From the NCBI GenBank assembly GCA_001683735.1, contig LUGG01000001.1:3472001-3536000 (forward strand): a DNA stretch of 64,000 bases, given 5' to 3'. The DNA comes from Grifola frondosa. Its lineage: Eukaryota > Basidiomycota > Agaricomycetes > Polyporales > Grifolaceae. The notes under the pieces are model-generated. The model searched no databases. It worked only from the letters and a program-made list of their open reading frames with translations, and was not told the DNA's origin. This document shows, piece after piece, positions 22,789 through 34,958 of this stretch; positions within the stretch are counted from its first letter, which is position 1, and each line of letters begins with the position of its first letter. The translations under genes and the position numbers were made by a program.

Positions 22789-25306
22789 TTAGTATCCTGA
22801 CGACCCTGAGTATGAGCCCGAGCTGGATCCAGAGCTGCTCGAGCTGGATGAGGAGCTGGCGGATGAAGAGCTAGCGGAGCTCGAGCTAGAAGCAGTGTAC
22901 GAGCCAGCGTTGGAGCTGGTCTTCGGGTTACAGCTGCCATCGGCACCAGAACACCCACTGGTCGAGCTGGAGGTGGTCTTCGGGTTACAGCTACCATCAG
23001 CACCGGAGCATCCACTGCTAGAGCTAGAGCTAGAGCTGGTCTTTGGGTTGCAGGTGCCATCGGCACCAGAGCATCCGCTGGTGGAGCTGGAGCTGGTCTT
23101 CGGGTTACAGCTGCCATCAGCACCGGAGCATCCACTGCTAGAGCTGGAGCTGGTCTTCGGGTTACAGCTGCCATCGGCACCGGAGCATCCAGTGGACGGG
23201 TTGCAGGAGCCATCAGCACCAGAGCACCCACTGGTCGAGCTGGAGCCGGTCTTCGGGTTGCAGCTGCCATCAGCACCGGAGCACCCACTAGACTGAGTCG
23301 AGGAGCTCGAGGACGACGAGGTTGTGGCAGATGCGCCACAGTTACCGCTGCTGCAGTCGGAAGACTGAGTCGAGGACGAGGACGAGCCGCAGTTACCGCT
23401 GCTGCAGGCCGCGGTGCTCGTCGCAGCGGCCGTCGAGGTTACAGACGCGTAGCTCGACATGTAGGTCGCGGACATGCTGTTACCGGGGGTCAGGTAGTAA
23501 CTAGTCTTACACTATACCGAATTTATTAGCTACTGAGCGATTAGGGAAAAGAAAAAGGGATAGTACGCACGCCGTTGATGCAGGAGTAGAGCGAGGTGTC
23601 GGTGACGGTCTGCGTCGCGGTCGCGGTCTCGGTGAGAGTGGCGGTGTCGGTCATGGTGGAGAGGTAGGTCTGCGTCTGGGTGAACGTCATGTCCTCAGTC
23701 ATCGTCGCGGTGATGGTGCTCTTCACGGTTTTGGTCTGCACAAATAGTGTCAGAGAACTATTTCACTTCTGGAATTTTGGGGGAAGAAATACATACGTTG
23801 TCGATGACGCTGGTGCTAACATAGACGGAGGTGTACGTCGTGGGCTGTGTGACCGTGCTGACCTGGGTGACAGTCATCGTCTGGTAGTCGGTCAGGGTGT
23901 CCGTCTGAGTGTCGGTCGCAGTCGCAGTAGAGACGTAGGTCTGTGTCTGGGTGAACGTCATGTCCTTGGTCATCGTCGCGGTGATCGTGTTCTCCACCGT
24001 CTTGGTCTGCAAAAATATTGTCAGAACAGTATTTGGTATTCGAGGGGAAATACGTACGTTGTCGATGACGCTGGTGCTAACATAGACGGAGGTGTACGTC
24101 GTGGGCTGTGTGACCGTGCTGACCTGGGTTACAGTCATCGTCTGGAAGTCGGTCATGATGTCCGTCTGAGTGGCAGTCGAGACGAAGGTCATCGAATCGG
24201 TGATGGTAGCTGTCTGCGTCATCTCGACGGTCTTGGTCTGCAACACGAAAACGCGTCAGTCGACCTCACATTTTTAAGAATCGGGACGCGCTCACGTTGT
24301 CGATAACCGAAGTGCTGACGTAGACGCTGGTGTACGTGGTGGGCTGTACGATCGTGCTGAGGTACGTCTTTGTGACAAACATCGTGTCGGTCTGCGTCTG
24401 TGTGTCGGTCTGAGTCGCAGTTTGGGTGTCCGTCGTCGTGTACACGTTGATCATCGTGCTCGTCTCAGTGGCAGTGAGCGTGTGGTCGATGGTCTTGGTG
24501 TTGTCGATGATCTCCGTGGAGACCCACACGCGGGTTGTAGGCACGAGCGAGGTCTCGGTCATGACCTCGGTCTTCGTGACTGACTGGATGTCCGTGCTCG
24601 TCTGGGTGACCGTCTTAGTGTTGGTCACCGTAACTGTGGTGGGCACGGTCATGGTCTAAATTTTCGCGCTCCGTTAGCGAATTTTGTCGCTAATTAATTT
24701 GGGAGACCAGGATCACCTCCGTCATAGTTTGGGTGACGGTGTCGGTCATGGTCGATGTTACCGTCCCTTGAGACCCACAGCCCGAATTGCCGTACCCTCC
24801 TCCGTATCCGTATCCAGATCCACCACTGCCACAAAATATTCATGATGTGACCGCGTGCGGGTGATGAAAAATCAATACGTACTTGTTAATGATGATCGTC
24901 TCATAGCATCCCTGCGTTTGATACTAAAATTGGTGATCGGATCAGCACGGATTTCCTCGGCGCGGAATTAATTACGCACCCAGCTCAGAGCCTGGCAGGA
25001 ACCGTCGCTCGCCTTGGTGTAACCGTACCCGCAGTACATGCTGCTGTAGCCCCCGGACATGAAAGACGAGTATGGCATCATCGACGCGCCACCGTCGGTA
25101 GCAGGTGGCTGTGTCACCTGCGAGGAAGGCGCAGCGTACGAGCTCGCAGCCGCGGAGGTGGCAGAGGAGTAGCCGCCGCCGTAGTTGTTTCCAGCACTCG
25201 GCGTAGCAGTACCATAGACGTCGCTGGCGGCTACCATCGAGACGCCATTGACGATCTGCGCGGCGGCCGCACCCGCGAGGGAGAGAGCAAGAATGATCGA
25301 GTTCAT
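22789..25306 (-). CDS. Large secreted Thr/Ser-rich (mucin-like) surface protein with duplicated exons
   Basis: The ATG at 25304-25306 begins a signal peptide (MNSIILALSLAGAAAAQ). Exon 1 continues through a Ser/Ala/Tyr-rich part and CGYGYTKASDGSCQALSW. Tiny exons follow with GCYETIIIN and a Gly/Tyr patch (SGYGYGGGYGNSGCG). At least four exons then encode Thr/Val repeats. Several end VYVSTSVIDN at a donor and resume TKTV after the acceptor, so they are symmetric-phase duplicates. The last exon (from about 23490) has CSSGNCG motifs, seven CSGADG-type repeats and a Ser/Gly tail ending SGSSGY. Such Thr/Ser density predicts heavy O-mannosylation and a wall or matrix location. No C-terminal hydrophobic segment was seen, so a GPI anchor is unlikely. 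No known domain. The precise role (adhesin, wall or matrix protein) is inference. Confidence 0.75.
22905..23300 (-). repeat. Seven tandem Cys-containing repeats in the secreted protein
   Basis: Units of about 54-63 bases encode CSGADGSCNPKT followed by a Ser/Thr linker. Seven copies are readable; one has CNPST and a short linker, and one has CSGADGTC. Two cysteines per unit, spaced by six residues, suggest a small disulfide loop. The nucleotide units are very similar, so copy number is likely to vary between strains. Confidence 0.8.
23700..24265 (-). repeat. Duplicated exons of the Thr/Val repeat region
   Basis: The blocks at about 23798-23890 and 24058-24150 are almost identical for about 90 bases, and both encode the end VTQPTTYTSVYVSTSVIDN of successive exons. 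The following acceptors reopen with TKTV. The exons at 23541-23735 and 24266-24660 are more diverged relatives. This indicates tandem duplication of whole exons with their flanking splice sites. Confidence 0.7.
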
Positions 25307-25617
25307 GTCGAATAAAATGACGGGCAATTAAGAAAACAGGCGTTCGTGACCTGGGCTGAACGACAGAATACGTAAGTTGCAAATGAGCGGGAGCGGTCTA
25401 CGCTTTGCGGACTGTCTAGCAGCTTCGCTAGTAGATCAAAGTGCGGAAAGCTTGGCGTAAAACGCGAAGCACTCTGTGGGTCGGGTGAGTACCGGACATG
25501 GTGGACAGGTGATTTGTGGCTTACCGCGGAAAAAGCAAAAGGAGGGAAGGTGAAGAAAGGGCGGAAAACAAAGGCGGGAGGGAAGGGAATGGAGAACGGG
25601 GAAACTCTTACTCTGGG

Positions 25618-25754
25618 CTCTATATGAGGGACGGGCGACACGCGACCGAAACTGTTCTGTCACGACGAAAGATGATCACTGATCCTGTCTCTAAGGAGAC
25701 ATTGCTATGAAGTCCTCCCATTGGCCCCCTCCCATTGGTTCTTCGCCGTATTGG
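25618..25754 (-). promoter_or_regulatory. Three CCAAT boxes and a TATA-like box upstream of the secreted protein gene
   Basis: Read on the minus strand, CCAAT occurs at 25720-25724, 25734-25738 and 25750-25754, spaced 14 and 16 bases apart. A CATATAGAG TATA-like element follows at about 25618-25626, roughly 310 bases before the ATG. The cluster points to a strong HAP/NF-Y-type promoter. The long leader may hold an intron. Confidence 0.5.
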
Positions 25755-25921
25755 CTCTTCGTATCCGTATCACCCTCCAATATCTCACTCTATCACTCCT
25801 CCGTCGAACAATCATTCAAACACACAATATCCGTATTATAAATCCAATTAGCCAACGCTAGTCGACACTAGCCAACGACAGCACCACAATACCCGACGCA
25901 GTAAATATCCACACCACATGG

Positions 25922-28900
25922 TCATCCAGAACGACGCCCAAAGTCTCCGTGGACGTCCAAGAGAATTCGAAGGGCATTCCGGGCACGGACTTTCGACCAA
26001 TCTTCCGGTTGCGTGGTAAGGGCCGTCTCCACTTCCCTCGTTTGGCCGTTGAATGGATACTAGCGACCCAATCAGCACTAGTTTCCCACGTATGGCATGA
26101 ACGTTTGAACACTTACGGCACAAACTACAACAACGCACACCAACCAATCCCCTTCATCAGCGCCACACCGCATCATATAACAACAATCTCACCTTGTGCA
26201 AATACTCGTAGGCCACCAGCGTGAACCCGAACTGCGGACTACTCCGCACCACGCGGGCCGCCCCTCCCTTGAAGAACGCCTTGAATCCCTCCTCGCGGTC
26301 TGGTCCCCGCCACAACAGCGACGGTGACAGTCTCGTCAATCACACATCAACCGCAACAGCCTCGCCAAGCGACTCACAAATCTTTACGAACGCATCACCC
26401 ATCCCTTTGTAGTGCGTCTGTCCTGTGCGCGCCTCAACTTGCAGGCGCGTCTTGACAACATCTGCAATTGCACATCAGTGGCTTGGCGCCGACGTCAGCC
26501 GACAGATCTCGCACCTGCTGGAGTCGTGAAGTACGCTGCAGGCATCCCTCTGCATCGAGACCGTAAGAGTCAGCCATCCATCAATGTCAGCGATCTGACT
26601 GTCCATCAACAAGATGGATCCCATCTGAAACCGACGTACGCGATAGCAGCAGATGCCAACGTCTCAAAGAACGACAGGTGTTTCCCATTATACCCCTCGT
26701 GGAAGATATCCTTCTTCAAGTGCGCGTATGACGGGAAATAGATCGCTGAAAACGGTATATCGCGCAGCAGGCAGGCGCTCGCGCCTCGATAGAGCCCCAA
26801 AAGACCGAGCTGGCGAATGATGTGCGTCGCAGCCTTGGGCACAGCTCCTTCGATCTTTGCGGCTTCTCCTTGCACTTGGAGACGAATTTTCCTATGCCAA
26901 GCGCATCAGTTCAGCGTCAATTCCTATACTTAGATACGACTCATACACGATTTCCAGAGGGTTCGTAAAGATCTGCAGAAGCAAGGTATGAGTGCGCGAA
27001 GGCCACCGCTAGTGCACGTCGACATACCACTTGACAGCCACCCGCAGAGCCACCGGCGACGAGCTCCCATCCAAGCTTGATCCTGCCCGTCTCCGGGTCC
27101 ATCGCGCGAGAACGGATAAAGTCATTAACTGTCAACTTTATCGCCTTCTCCGGCGCGACACCCTATACGACGTTCCATCAGGACAACCCCGCACGGAGAT
27201 GACGAACATGCGCACAATGAGCTGCGGTCCAAGGCCTCGATAGAACCCTACGAACCCTTCATTACGGAATACTTTTCGCACGCAGTCTAAACTGTTCTTG
27301 TATAGCAACTGTCCCCTACGGTGCTCCGTTGGTTTTGCATTCTGCACAACACGCGCTCAGTATACCCGGGTCCGGCTAATCAGACCGCCACACACCTAGT
27401 CTATATACCGCCAAGGCCACTGAGATTATAAAGTAGTTCTCCTGAACAAGAAGAAATATATCCACCCTACCTTCACTGTCACGGACATGAGCATCAAGTT
27501 AACTCGATTCAGCAGCTGTGGGCTTACCAAGATCAATCGGATATACAATAGTCGCACCGAATCCACCCGCAATACCTTCGAAAACAATATAACGTCAACA
27601 TCACACACGCGTCTGTAAGACTCTCACCTCCAAGACCGAAGTTATACGCCGAGTGCGCAAACTCGTTCAAGAAAGAGTAAAGCGAACTTGGGACCACTCT
27701 TTCCACGACTTTCTCGGAGGGCGCCTTCCATCGTGGGTCGAGCAGCTGCGCAAAGTCAATCAGGGCAAGCCGTTGCGAGCCATTGCCGCGTCCTGCAAAA
27801 TGGAAAATGATGGAGGCTTCCATGGGGGTGAAAAGAGAGTAGCGCGAGCTGGATACGCAGTGGTTGAGGAAATCCGCTTGGTCTATGCGGCCGTCTTTTG
27901 TCTTTGCAATGGCTTCCCGGAGTACCCTGCGCAAAAGCCATTAATTGGGCTACAGAGTGAACGATACAGAACAAGACGTACCGCTCCACCATGTCCATCT
28001 CTGCGACGACACATCGTTGATGCTTCACAAATTTCAGTAAAAAGCAAGCGCACCTCTAATGACGTTGTAGAACGCAACGACCTCCGAGTAGGAGATGCGT
28101 CCGCCGGGAGTGAGAGTGGTCAATGTTGGAAGCCTTTCTATTACAGCATCTGATAATTTATGGCCAGCTATTTCCTGCAAATCACAGTTGCCGCGTGTGA
28201 TCAGATGAAGGGCAGGAAACGCACTAGGATGATTCTTTTGAACTGTTCGGGACGGATGAAGCCGTCCTGGTCTTTGTCTAGGTATTTGAATGCCTGGCGC
28301 AGGCGCTCGCCCTGCAGACCCATTAACTGGGTAAATTCATTGTCTGTGTAATGATTAGCAGGCACATTGCGAGAAAGAGATGTCTCGGGGACGTACATCC
28401 AAGAACGTGTGTGCCGTTCTTCTTGCCAAGATACAATTTTACCCAGTCACTGTGTCCACATCTTCAGCAGCGTGCAAGTCACAGCACATGACTATGCGCA
28501 CCATTCAAAGTCAAACGGGATAGCGTCAGGCCCGATATTAGCGTTGAACACGTTCTTGAACTCGTCATAAGTAATAGTGCCCGAGTCGTCTCTGCATCAA
28601 TGCAAACGCAGGCTATATAGCGGGAATAGGTTGGATGCATGGGAAAACGGACATACACGTCAAAGTACTGAAATGCTATCCAATAATCCGCATCCGGCCG
28701 TTTCAAGATCGTCTGGAACACGACGAAGTCGTCCCACGACACGAGCCCACGCTTGGAGGCGTCCGCGACGCGGAACAGCGTCGCAAACTGTGCGCGGCCA
28801 AACCGCGTCAAGTCGTCCTTCGGCGCGGTCGCATCATCACGAACTGCTCCGTATTCAGGAACCTGCATTCTGTGTGTGAGAACTTCCACGCGAAGAGTCC

Positions 28901-29032
28901 GAAGCCACTGCAGCTTCGCAGCTTCGGCCTCGGACAATAACATGATACGTACTTCTGGCCCTCAACGACCGTCACCGCGTTCGCGTCGAAGGTTCTCCTC
29001 CACCGCTTCAACTCATTCTCCGGGACGGCCAT
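25922..29032 (-). CDS. AGC1: Mitochondrial aspartate/glutamate carrier (EF-hand type)
   Basis: A mitochondrial inner-membrane carrier that exchanges aspartate for glutamate and feeds the malate-aspartate shuttle. The start is either [19 protein letters not shown] (29032) or an in-frame ATG at 29140. The N-terminal half has EF-hand-like segments, for example [24 protein letters not shown] and [10 protein letters not shown]. The carrier half shows the three signature repeats: the first exon ends IVYPIDL, then [33 protein letters not shown]; and [20 protein letters not shown]. Matching second helices are [27 protein letters not shown] and [17 protein letters not shown]. The last exon [20 protein letters not shown] ends GDFGRRSG at a TGA at 25922-25924. 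More than ten short introns, all in frame where checked, e.g. [10 protein letters not shown]. Calcium binding is a family property, not shown here. Confidence 0.9.
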
Positions 29033-29140
29033 CGCGCTCCTCACCGTCTTGATCGCTGACACCGCGCGCGAGGCTGGGCTGCTCTCGCTCGCATCGCAGT
29101 ACGCGGTGGGGAAGATACGCGGGAAGGATAGCGGGAACAT

Positions 29141-29594
29141 GTCTAGCAGATGGGCGTACGTCAGGAAATTTGTTGGTGGGACTCCGAGCGCGTCGGATTA
29201 TTGCAAGAATAAGCAGGGTATAGCCGCTCTAGAGAACCAGGTGGCGACGGGAAAGGCCTCTATACTCGTCTATGGTAAAAAGAGAGTCGATATAGTTATT
29301 CTATAGGTCGAAGCCGGGACAGTCCGTGCGGGAGGGGCAGCGGACGAGATGATGAGTTGGCGGAGGGAGTTTACGTTGTACTCCGGGCTGCCAACGTTCA
29401 ACTTTTCTGTGCGGTGATAGACTTGCTGACTAAGCGCCGGCTGTGACTCTACGCGAATTTCACAGTCCTCGGACTTTCAGTCTCGCTGCGGGTTCGTTGC
29501 GGGCAGGCCTACGGTACAAGCTTATGCCATGTCCTATATACACCTCGAGGCTCGAGCGAGGTCACAACACGTAGCAGGGCTCTGACGCATATAT
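29141..29594. other. Intergenic, upstream of the carrier gene
   Basis: About 450 bases between the carrier start and the TRM5 stop. A plus-strand frame crossing 29049-29306 is antisense to the carrier's first exon and is not a gene. No clear promoter element was seen. Confidence 0.4.
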
Positions 29595-31505
29595 TTAGCA
29601 GGCGTACGCCACCTCGTACGGCAGCCGGAAGCTGATACAATACATATCTTTGTTCGGAGCAACAGAACGCACCAGGTGCAGCCCCACCTCATGCGCAATC
29701 GGATGTCCTATTTGTTCCTCAACTCGCTGAGTAGGTCCAGCGATCAACAAAAAGGCAATTGCATGAAGGCAGATCATTAACCACTCACTTGTCGAATGTC
29801 CGTCTCTGCCTTGTCCGGCTCCAGCTCCCTCGTGAAACAGTAACAGTGTATCATGGGCAGTGAGGATCTGTCATAAACCCCGCACAAATCCCGATCCCCT
29901 GCATTGTCAGGCGACAGCACGCCCCGGAAAGCGTCCAAGAACAGGATGGCCGTATCTGGGAGGTTCATCACGAGCTGCGTGATGCGTTTACGCCGGGGAG
30001 CTGGGGGTGCCTGGGGAGATGGTGGCCTGCTGGTTTTGCGCTCCCGGCGCTTTTCTTTCTGTTGGCTTTTGCTGAGCTTGGGAGGTGCGACGGGCGGCAG
30101 AGGATCGTCCCATACTCGATTGAAGACTGTTCGGATGAAGTCCCTGCCGTCCTCGCAGGACGCTCGTACGAGCTTCGTGACCTGGCGCCGGTGCGAGCGT
30201 CAGAATTCAACAACGGGAATCCGGAGAAGTGCATTCCAACCTTGTTGTCTTCGATATTATGCACGAGATATTTGTGGCTATTGGGGTTCAGATCGTTTGC
30301 GAGGACACCACAGCCCTTCTTCGCAGCAGGAATAGCAAACGGCCCTACGCCGGCAAAGACGTCTGCAACCACATCTTGGGCATTGAATTGCTCGATCAGT
30401 CGGCCATGCTCGGTGTGCAAGCGCGAGTTCCAGTACACTTCGGTGAAATCAAATTTGAAGCGACAAGCTGACTCAGACTACGAGCACAAACGACGCGTGT
30501 GCGTGAGAACGGCTGCAAGAGTTATGAAGATGCATTCACATACGTGTTCCACGACGTAGTCCGGCTCTCCTGCGAGAAGCTCCATTTTGAAGACACGGAA
30601 CTGGGTGTCGATCGTGTCCAGCTTGTTGACCACTGTCCTGATGCTTGGATTTTTCTACTGGTATGATAAGTTATTGCGCATACACTTGGATAGGCGGAAA
30701 TGAGACGCACATCTAGAATTACCTGGCCAATGAGACGCTTGTATGGGAGATATTCCGCATTCAGGTTGAGATGAGCTGCATCATGTCCACTGAGCGAGTA
30801 AGACACGCGACTCCATAGGACCGACATACCGATATGTCCCACAGCTGCAAATCCCGAAGGTGAACGATCTGCCAATTCCACTGGCAGAACAGAATGCAGG
30901 ATCTCATCTAAAGCAGTAATTCAGTAATTCATTCTATCATGAAACTCAACTAAAAAGAATACCCGAAGTCCAATAATCGTAGTCGAGATTAATTGTAAAT
31001 GGAACGAGCTCAGCGGATTGTGCCTTGAGGAAGTCCAAAGCCTCCGGAGAGAAATCAGCTGGCTTGCGATGCCTTCAGTCGCGCTGTCTCAGGCGATGAG
31101 AGAAGAACGATATGCACCTTGCTCCGGAAACCTGAACAGAACCAAGCGCTGGCCGTCCGAGGCTCTCGCAACGTTTTTCACCTTGGGGACATCTATGAGC
31201 GTCCTAGGGAGAGCTACACTTCAGCCATACGTTCCATTCTTCTAAAAAAAATGAGAGAAAAATGTACCTCCGCAGCGCTGGTGCGCCTAGCAGCGCCCCG
31301 GTTTTCTCGGGGGAACTTTGGCTGCGAGTACAGGGATGGACTTGCGAAACGCATCTCTAAAGGTATCCTTGTCGACGTCCGTCAGACCGCGGTGTATCGG
31401 AGGAACTACTTCTGTGCCGAATTCCCGAGACATATTCGTGAAACTGGTTTTAATGTACTTGATGATAGCAAAGTTATGTGGCGAGATCCAAATGCGAGTA
31501 ATCAT
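29595..31505 (-). CDS. TRM5: tRNA (guanine37-N1)-methyltransferase
   Basis: TRM5 makes N1-methylguanosine next to the anticodon in cytosol and mitochondria. The leader [19 protein letters not shown] (ATG at 31503-31505; alternative at 31433) could be a mitochondrial presequence, and [19 protein letters not shown] follows. Later exons read [59 protein letters not shown], and the SAM-binding core [37 protein letters not shown] and [15 protein letters not shown]. The proline-rich end of the catalytic region is [20 protein letters not shown], then [28 protein letters not shown] and [17 protein letters not shown]. Stop TAA at 29595. Oddity: near 31295-31300 the frame needs one extra C in a C5 run to pass from AAKVPP to [14 protein letters not shown]. 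As TRM5 is normally essential, a consensus error is more likely than loss. Confidence 0.88.
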
Positions 31506-31824
31506 GGACTTTGACAGAGTCGAAACTGTCGAGATGGTGCACGAAAAGCACGGATGATTGTGGCGGACGCCGAAATTGACTTGCAACGACAGTTCTGACG
31601 CCCTGCCCTGTTCACTTCTTCCTTGCCTCCTGCCATCATCATCCTAACTTGAGAAGCGCAGCTTACCTCCTCACCGGAGCGACCAAATCTCCTATTCTCT
31701 GCATCCGCAAGGACAGCTCTACCTCCCGACGCACCGCCCTCATCATCACCCACAGTCTTGGAAATCACTCTCTGATACGCATATCCACGTCTAAGTATAC
31801 CTACTACAAATCGCAACCTCGGGG

Positions 31825-33119
31825 ATGATGTCTGATCGTCCCTCGCCCTTCGCTACCGTTCCTCGATCAGTCCTCCAACACGTTGTCGATGTTCACTGCC
31901 ATCCGACCGACTCGGACACGCCCCCAGGCCTTCTCGCTGCACTCCCCATTCGCCTCTGCGCCATGGCGACCCGGCAGAATGACCAACCCCTTGTGCGTGC
32001 TCTTGCGCACGCACATCCGGACAAAATCGTTCCCTGCTTTGGTCGGTCCTCTCTGCTGCTCTCTCGCTAGCTCTATACTGCTTCCATCCATCTACCTCTC
32101 TATCTGCCTGTCCGCGCTGAGCTGTGTCTGAGTGAGCGCCTTGCATTGCAGGGTACCATCCGTGGTTCGCGCACTGGATCGCCCTCGCGCCCGTCGCCTC
32201 CAAAGCCGAGCACTACCGCGCGCTCTTCCTCGACGCCCCCACACCGACCGCCGATCTCGTCGCAGCATTTGACAGACTGCTTCCATACCTGCCCGACCCA
32301 ATTATCCTTGCTGAGGTCCTGGCCGGCCTCCGCGCAGACCTCACCACGTTCCCTAGCGCCATGCTCGGCGAAGTCGGGCTCGACCGTGCGTGCCGCATTC
32401 CGTATGCGTCCCCCGAATGCCCACCATACTCCGCGGCGGAGGCAGATACCCCGCGTGCGCTGTCCCCGTTTACGATCCCGCTCGCGCACCAGCTCGCGGT
32501 TCTGGAGGCGCAGCTTGCGCTCGCGGCGGAGCTCGGGCGGAACGTGAGCATGCACAGCGTGAAATGCCAGCAGGTGAGGGCGAGCTCGACCGCATGCTCG
32601 CAACGCACGGGCTCGCGTGGGGTCGCATCAGTGTCGATCTGCACAGCTGTGGGCTCAGCGCGCAGTCGTGGCACCAGATCGAGGTGCGTTGTAGCCCCCT
32701 CTTTCTAAATTCGTTGAATGATGCACCCGACCGATGTTTTTCGTTAGAAAAAGCATACTAATGTATTTCTGTCGCTATCTACTGTGATTAATGCGCGCTC
32801 TCCGGCGCACAAGGCTCTTATCACGGCGTGCTCACCGCACCGCATCCTGGTCGAGTCTGACTTCCACGACGTTCAGTATTCTGCGGAGCGCACGTGGGAA
32901 ATGCTTCTCATAATCGCGGAGGTGAAAGGTTGGCACGTAGAAGAGAGCTGGGACGAGGATTATGAAAAAGCGGGTGAAGAGCGATGGGGCGCGGTAAGAC
33001 GGCTAGAGGAGAACTGGAAGGCGTTCGAGCGTGGTGGTCATCGGCCTGCTACCAAGAAGAACGATCGCCGGAAGTTGCTGCTAGAGGAGTGGGAAAGCGA
33101 TGAAGGAGACTCTGAATGA
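31825..33119 (+). CDS. TatD-family metal-dependent hydrolase (DNase)
   Basis: A TIM-barrel metallohydrolase of the TatD family, divergent fungal branch. MMSDRPSPFATVPRS leads to VVDVHCHPTDSDTPP with the first metal-binding His-x-His. A 5' intron joins CFG to YHPWFAHWIALAP. Then come MLGEVGLDRACRIPY (metal-binding Glu), LAAELGRNVSMHSVKC (His), ISVDLHSCGLSAQSWHQIE (His), NVFLSLSTVINARSPAHKAL and CSPHRILVESDFHDVQ, with the final catalytic Asp. The acidic tail ends EWESDEGDSE. Oddity: around 32575-32585 the frame shifts between NVSMHSVKCQQ and ELDRMLATHGLAWGR; a base seems lost, or an unusual splice is used. The gene is divergent from TRM5 with 319 bases between starts. Confidence 0.82.
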
Positions 33120-33333
33120 TTCCAAAGGTAAAAGTGACTGTCCTCGTTCCTGGCGAAACATTCATTGTGCTCGTCACAACCGCGACCCGCGTTCCGATGC
33201 GTTGCATAAAATAATAATAGCGAAACATCTACTAAGAGTAAAAAATACCGTGCAGTAATTATAGTCCGTTCAAGCATTCGGCGCGCACGGCGGGTATACG
33301 GCCATAGAACGCGAAGCACAGACTCGCTGTGAA

Positions 33334-34346
33334 CTAGAACACGTACATTAATAGCAGCACGATACACACACCGACAATACAGCCGACAATGATCGAGTCT
33401 CTGCGCCGGCGAGACTTGATCATCGAGAGCAGGTTATTGATCCCTGGAATGGAATCTGCGCATTGCGAAGGGAAGGTCAACAGAGGCGCACACTCAGTGT
33501 AGTGGAGCCAGCCACTATGGATGAACGAACGTACTGATGACACCGGACATGCGTGTGTTTATGCCTGCTATAGTCGTGCGCTGGCGAGAGAACTCGGCAC
33601 GCGTTTCGTATGCTTGCCTGAGAATCAACATGGGGCCGATGAGTTTGTCAAGCGTCTAAACAGGACCTCAGGAGAATGGGGCACGTACGAGAGGATGTCA
33701 TCTGTCATGCGGTGTGAGCTGTCGATGTTCCCTCGTTCTGCCAGGAGCGAGTCTGCGGCAGAAGACTTGTATGCACTGTGGACAGACGTGGTCAGTCACG
33801 GAACGTGGATACAGCAAAGACAGATGGGCTTACTCGATGTCGTTCCGCACCCCGCTTAGCAGGTTTGCTTGGTCTAGTGCTGTCTGCACATTCGCCTATT
33901 TGACCGCGACATTCCACGTCAGTCTTTCGGACTACATATATGACGTCCTCCGCGAGCGTACCTTCGTCCGTCTTAACTCCCGCGCGTAATCCTGGTACAC
34001 CTCCTTATGCCGCTGTATAGCGCGTAGCATGGACTGTGAAGGAGGGTTCTCCGCATCTGTGGATAGCGCGGACAATTCGTCGTTAATTTCTCGCAGCTGT
34101 GCGACACCATCCATAAGTCAATAGTCACCCGGGGGACAAAATGAGAATACACCACGTACGTACCTTCTCCAGTAGCTCGTCCACCTCAGCCTCCATATCC
34201 TTCCACCGCTCTGAAGACCCGCTCGCCTCGACGTCTTCCTGGTTTCGTGAGACCGAGGACGCCAGGCGCGAGTAGGAGGTGAGTTTGGTGTCGAAGAGGG
34301 ATTCGAGGGTGCGGCATTGTCGGTGGAGGGAGTCGTAATTTGACAT
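33334..34346 (-). CDS. GOS1: Golgi SNARE, GOS1/GOSR1 type
   Basis: A Qb-SNARE of the Golgi that acts in intra-Golgi and ER-Golgi traffic. Exon 1 starts MSNYDSLHRQCRTLESLFD at ATG 34344-34346 and includes EASGSSERWKDMEAEVDELL. Exon 2 gives REINDELSALSTDAENPPSQ and HKEVYQDYARELRRTK. Exon 3 has ALDQANLLSGVRNDIE. The SNARE motif lies in the next exon, which on the minus strand spans about 33840 to 33600, and ends IPGINNLLSMIKSRRRRD. A C-terminal tail anchor SIIVGCIVGVCIVLLLMYVF follows, with its TAG at 33334-33336. Size, order and tail anchor all match the family. No damage was seen. Confidence 0.9.
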
Positions 34347-34958
34347 GTCGTTCAGGTTGCAAGAAAATGATACGTGTCGGGCAAGCAAGACTCGGTAGTG
34401 AGTTGAGTGACTTAGCAGAGCGTAGCGGCAGTTGCGCAGCTGTGGCGCTCCTTGCGGACATGGCCCAGATATTCGGACTTTGCCGAACTCCTTCCTTTCA
34501 ACTTCGACGCGGACACGATGCTATTCTATGCATTTCTCTCTTAGCTGCAAGTTTCTTCTCGTGCGCTGCGTGTTTGTCTAGGCTGCGTCGATGAAGTCAA
34601 AAACAAGCTCTCCGGCTTGCTTGGAACTTGGAAGTCTATATACTTGGGTCTAGACGGGAAAGATCTAGTCCTAGACGATTCTAGCTGTGGAGTTAGCTGG
34701 AAGTATGTGGCCGTGAAGGGAAGTAGGTGCACCGTAGTGGCATGATGGTATGCCCGTCCGACTTGGCTGGTGGATGCTCCGTTTGTGCTAGTCTCCATTT
34801 CCGTGCCCTGTGACGCTGCTTCTCGATTCAGTCCCGCACAACGTCATATTCTCCAACGCCACCCACGTCTCTTCTACCCCCGCATATAAGCACCGCGTCG
34901 CCAGAGTTCCTTCACATAATTCCCCCACAACCTTGTTGTCACTAACTCAAACTACATC
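34347..34958. other. Divergent intergenic region GOS1 / small membrane gene
   Basis: About 610 bases between two divergent start codons, so it should carry both promoters. A TATA box for the plus-strand gene is annotated separately. The open frames here show no motif. Confidence 0.5.
34885..34890 (+). promoter_or_regulatory. TATA box of the small membrane protein gene
   Basis: A TATAAG element lies 69 bases before the ATG, in pyrimidine-rich surroundings typical of highly expressed fungal genes. Confidence 0.5.

Noticed and set aside
22895..23296. Plus-strand frame with regular LELVFGLQLPSAPEHP repeats
   Set aside because: It is the antisense of the tandem CSGADG repeat; regularity comes from the repeat itself.
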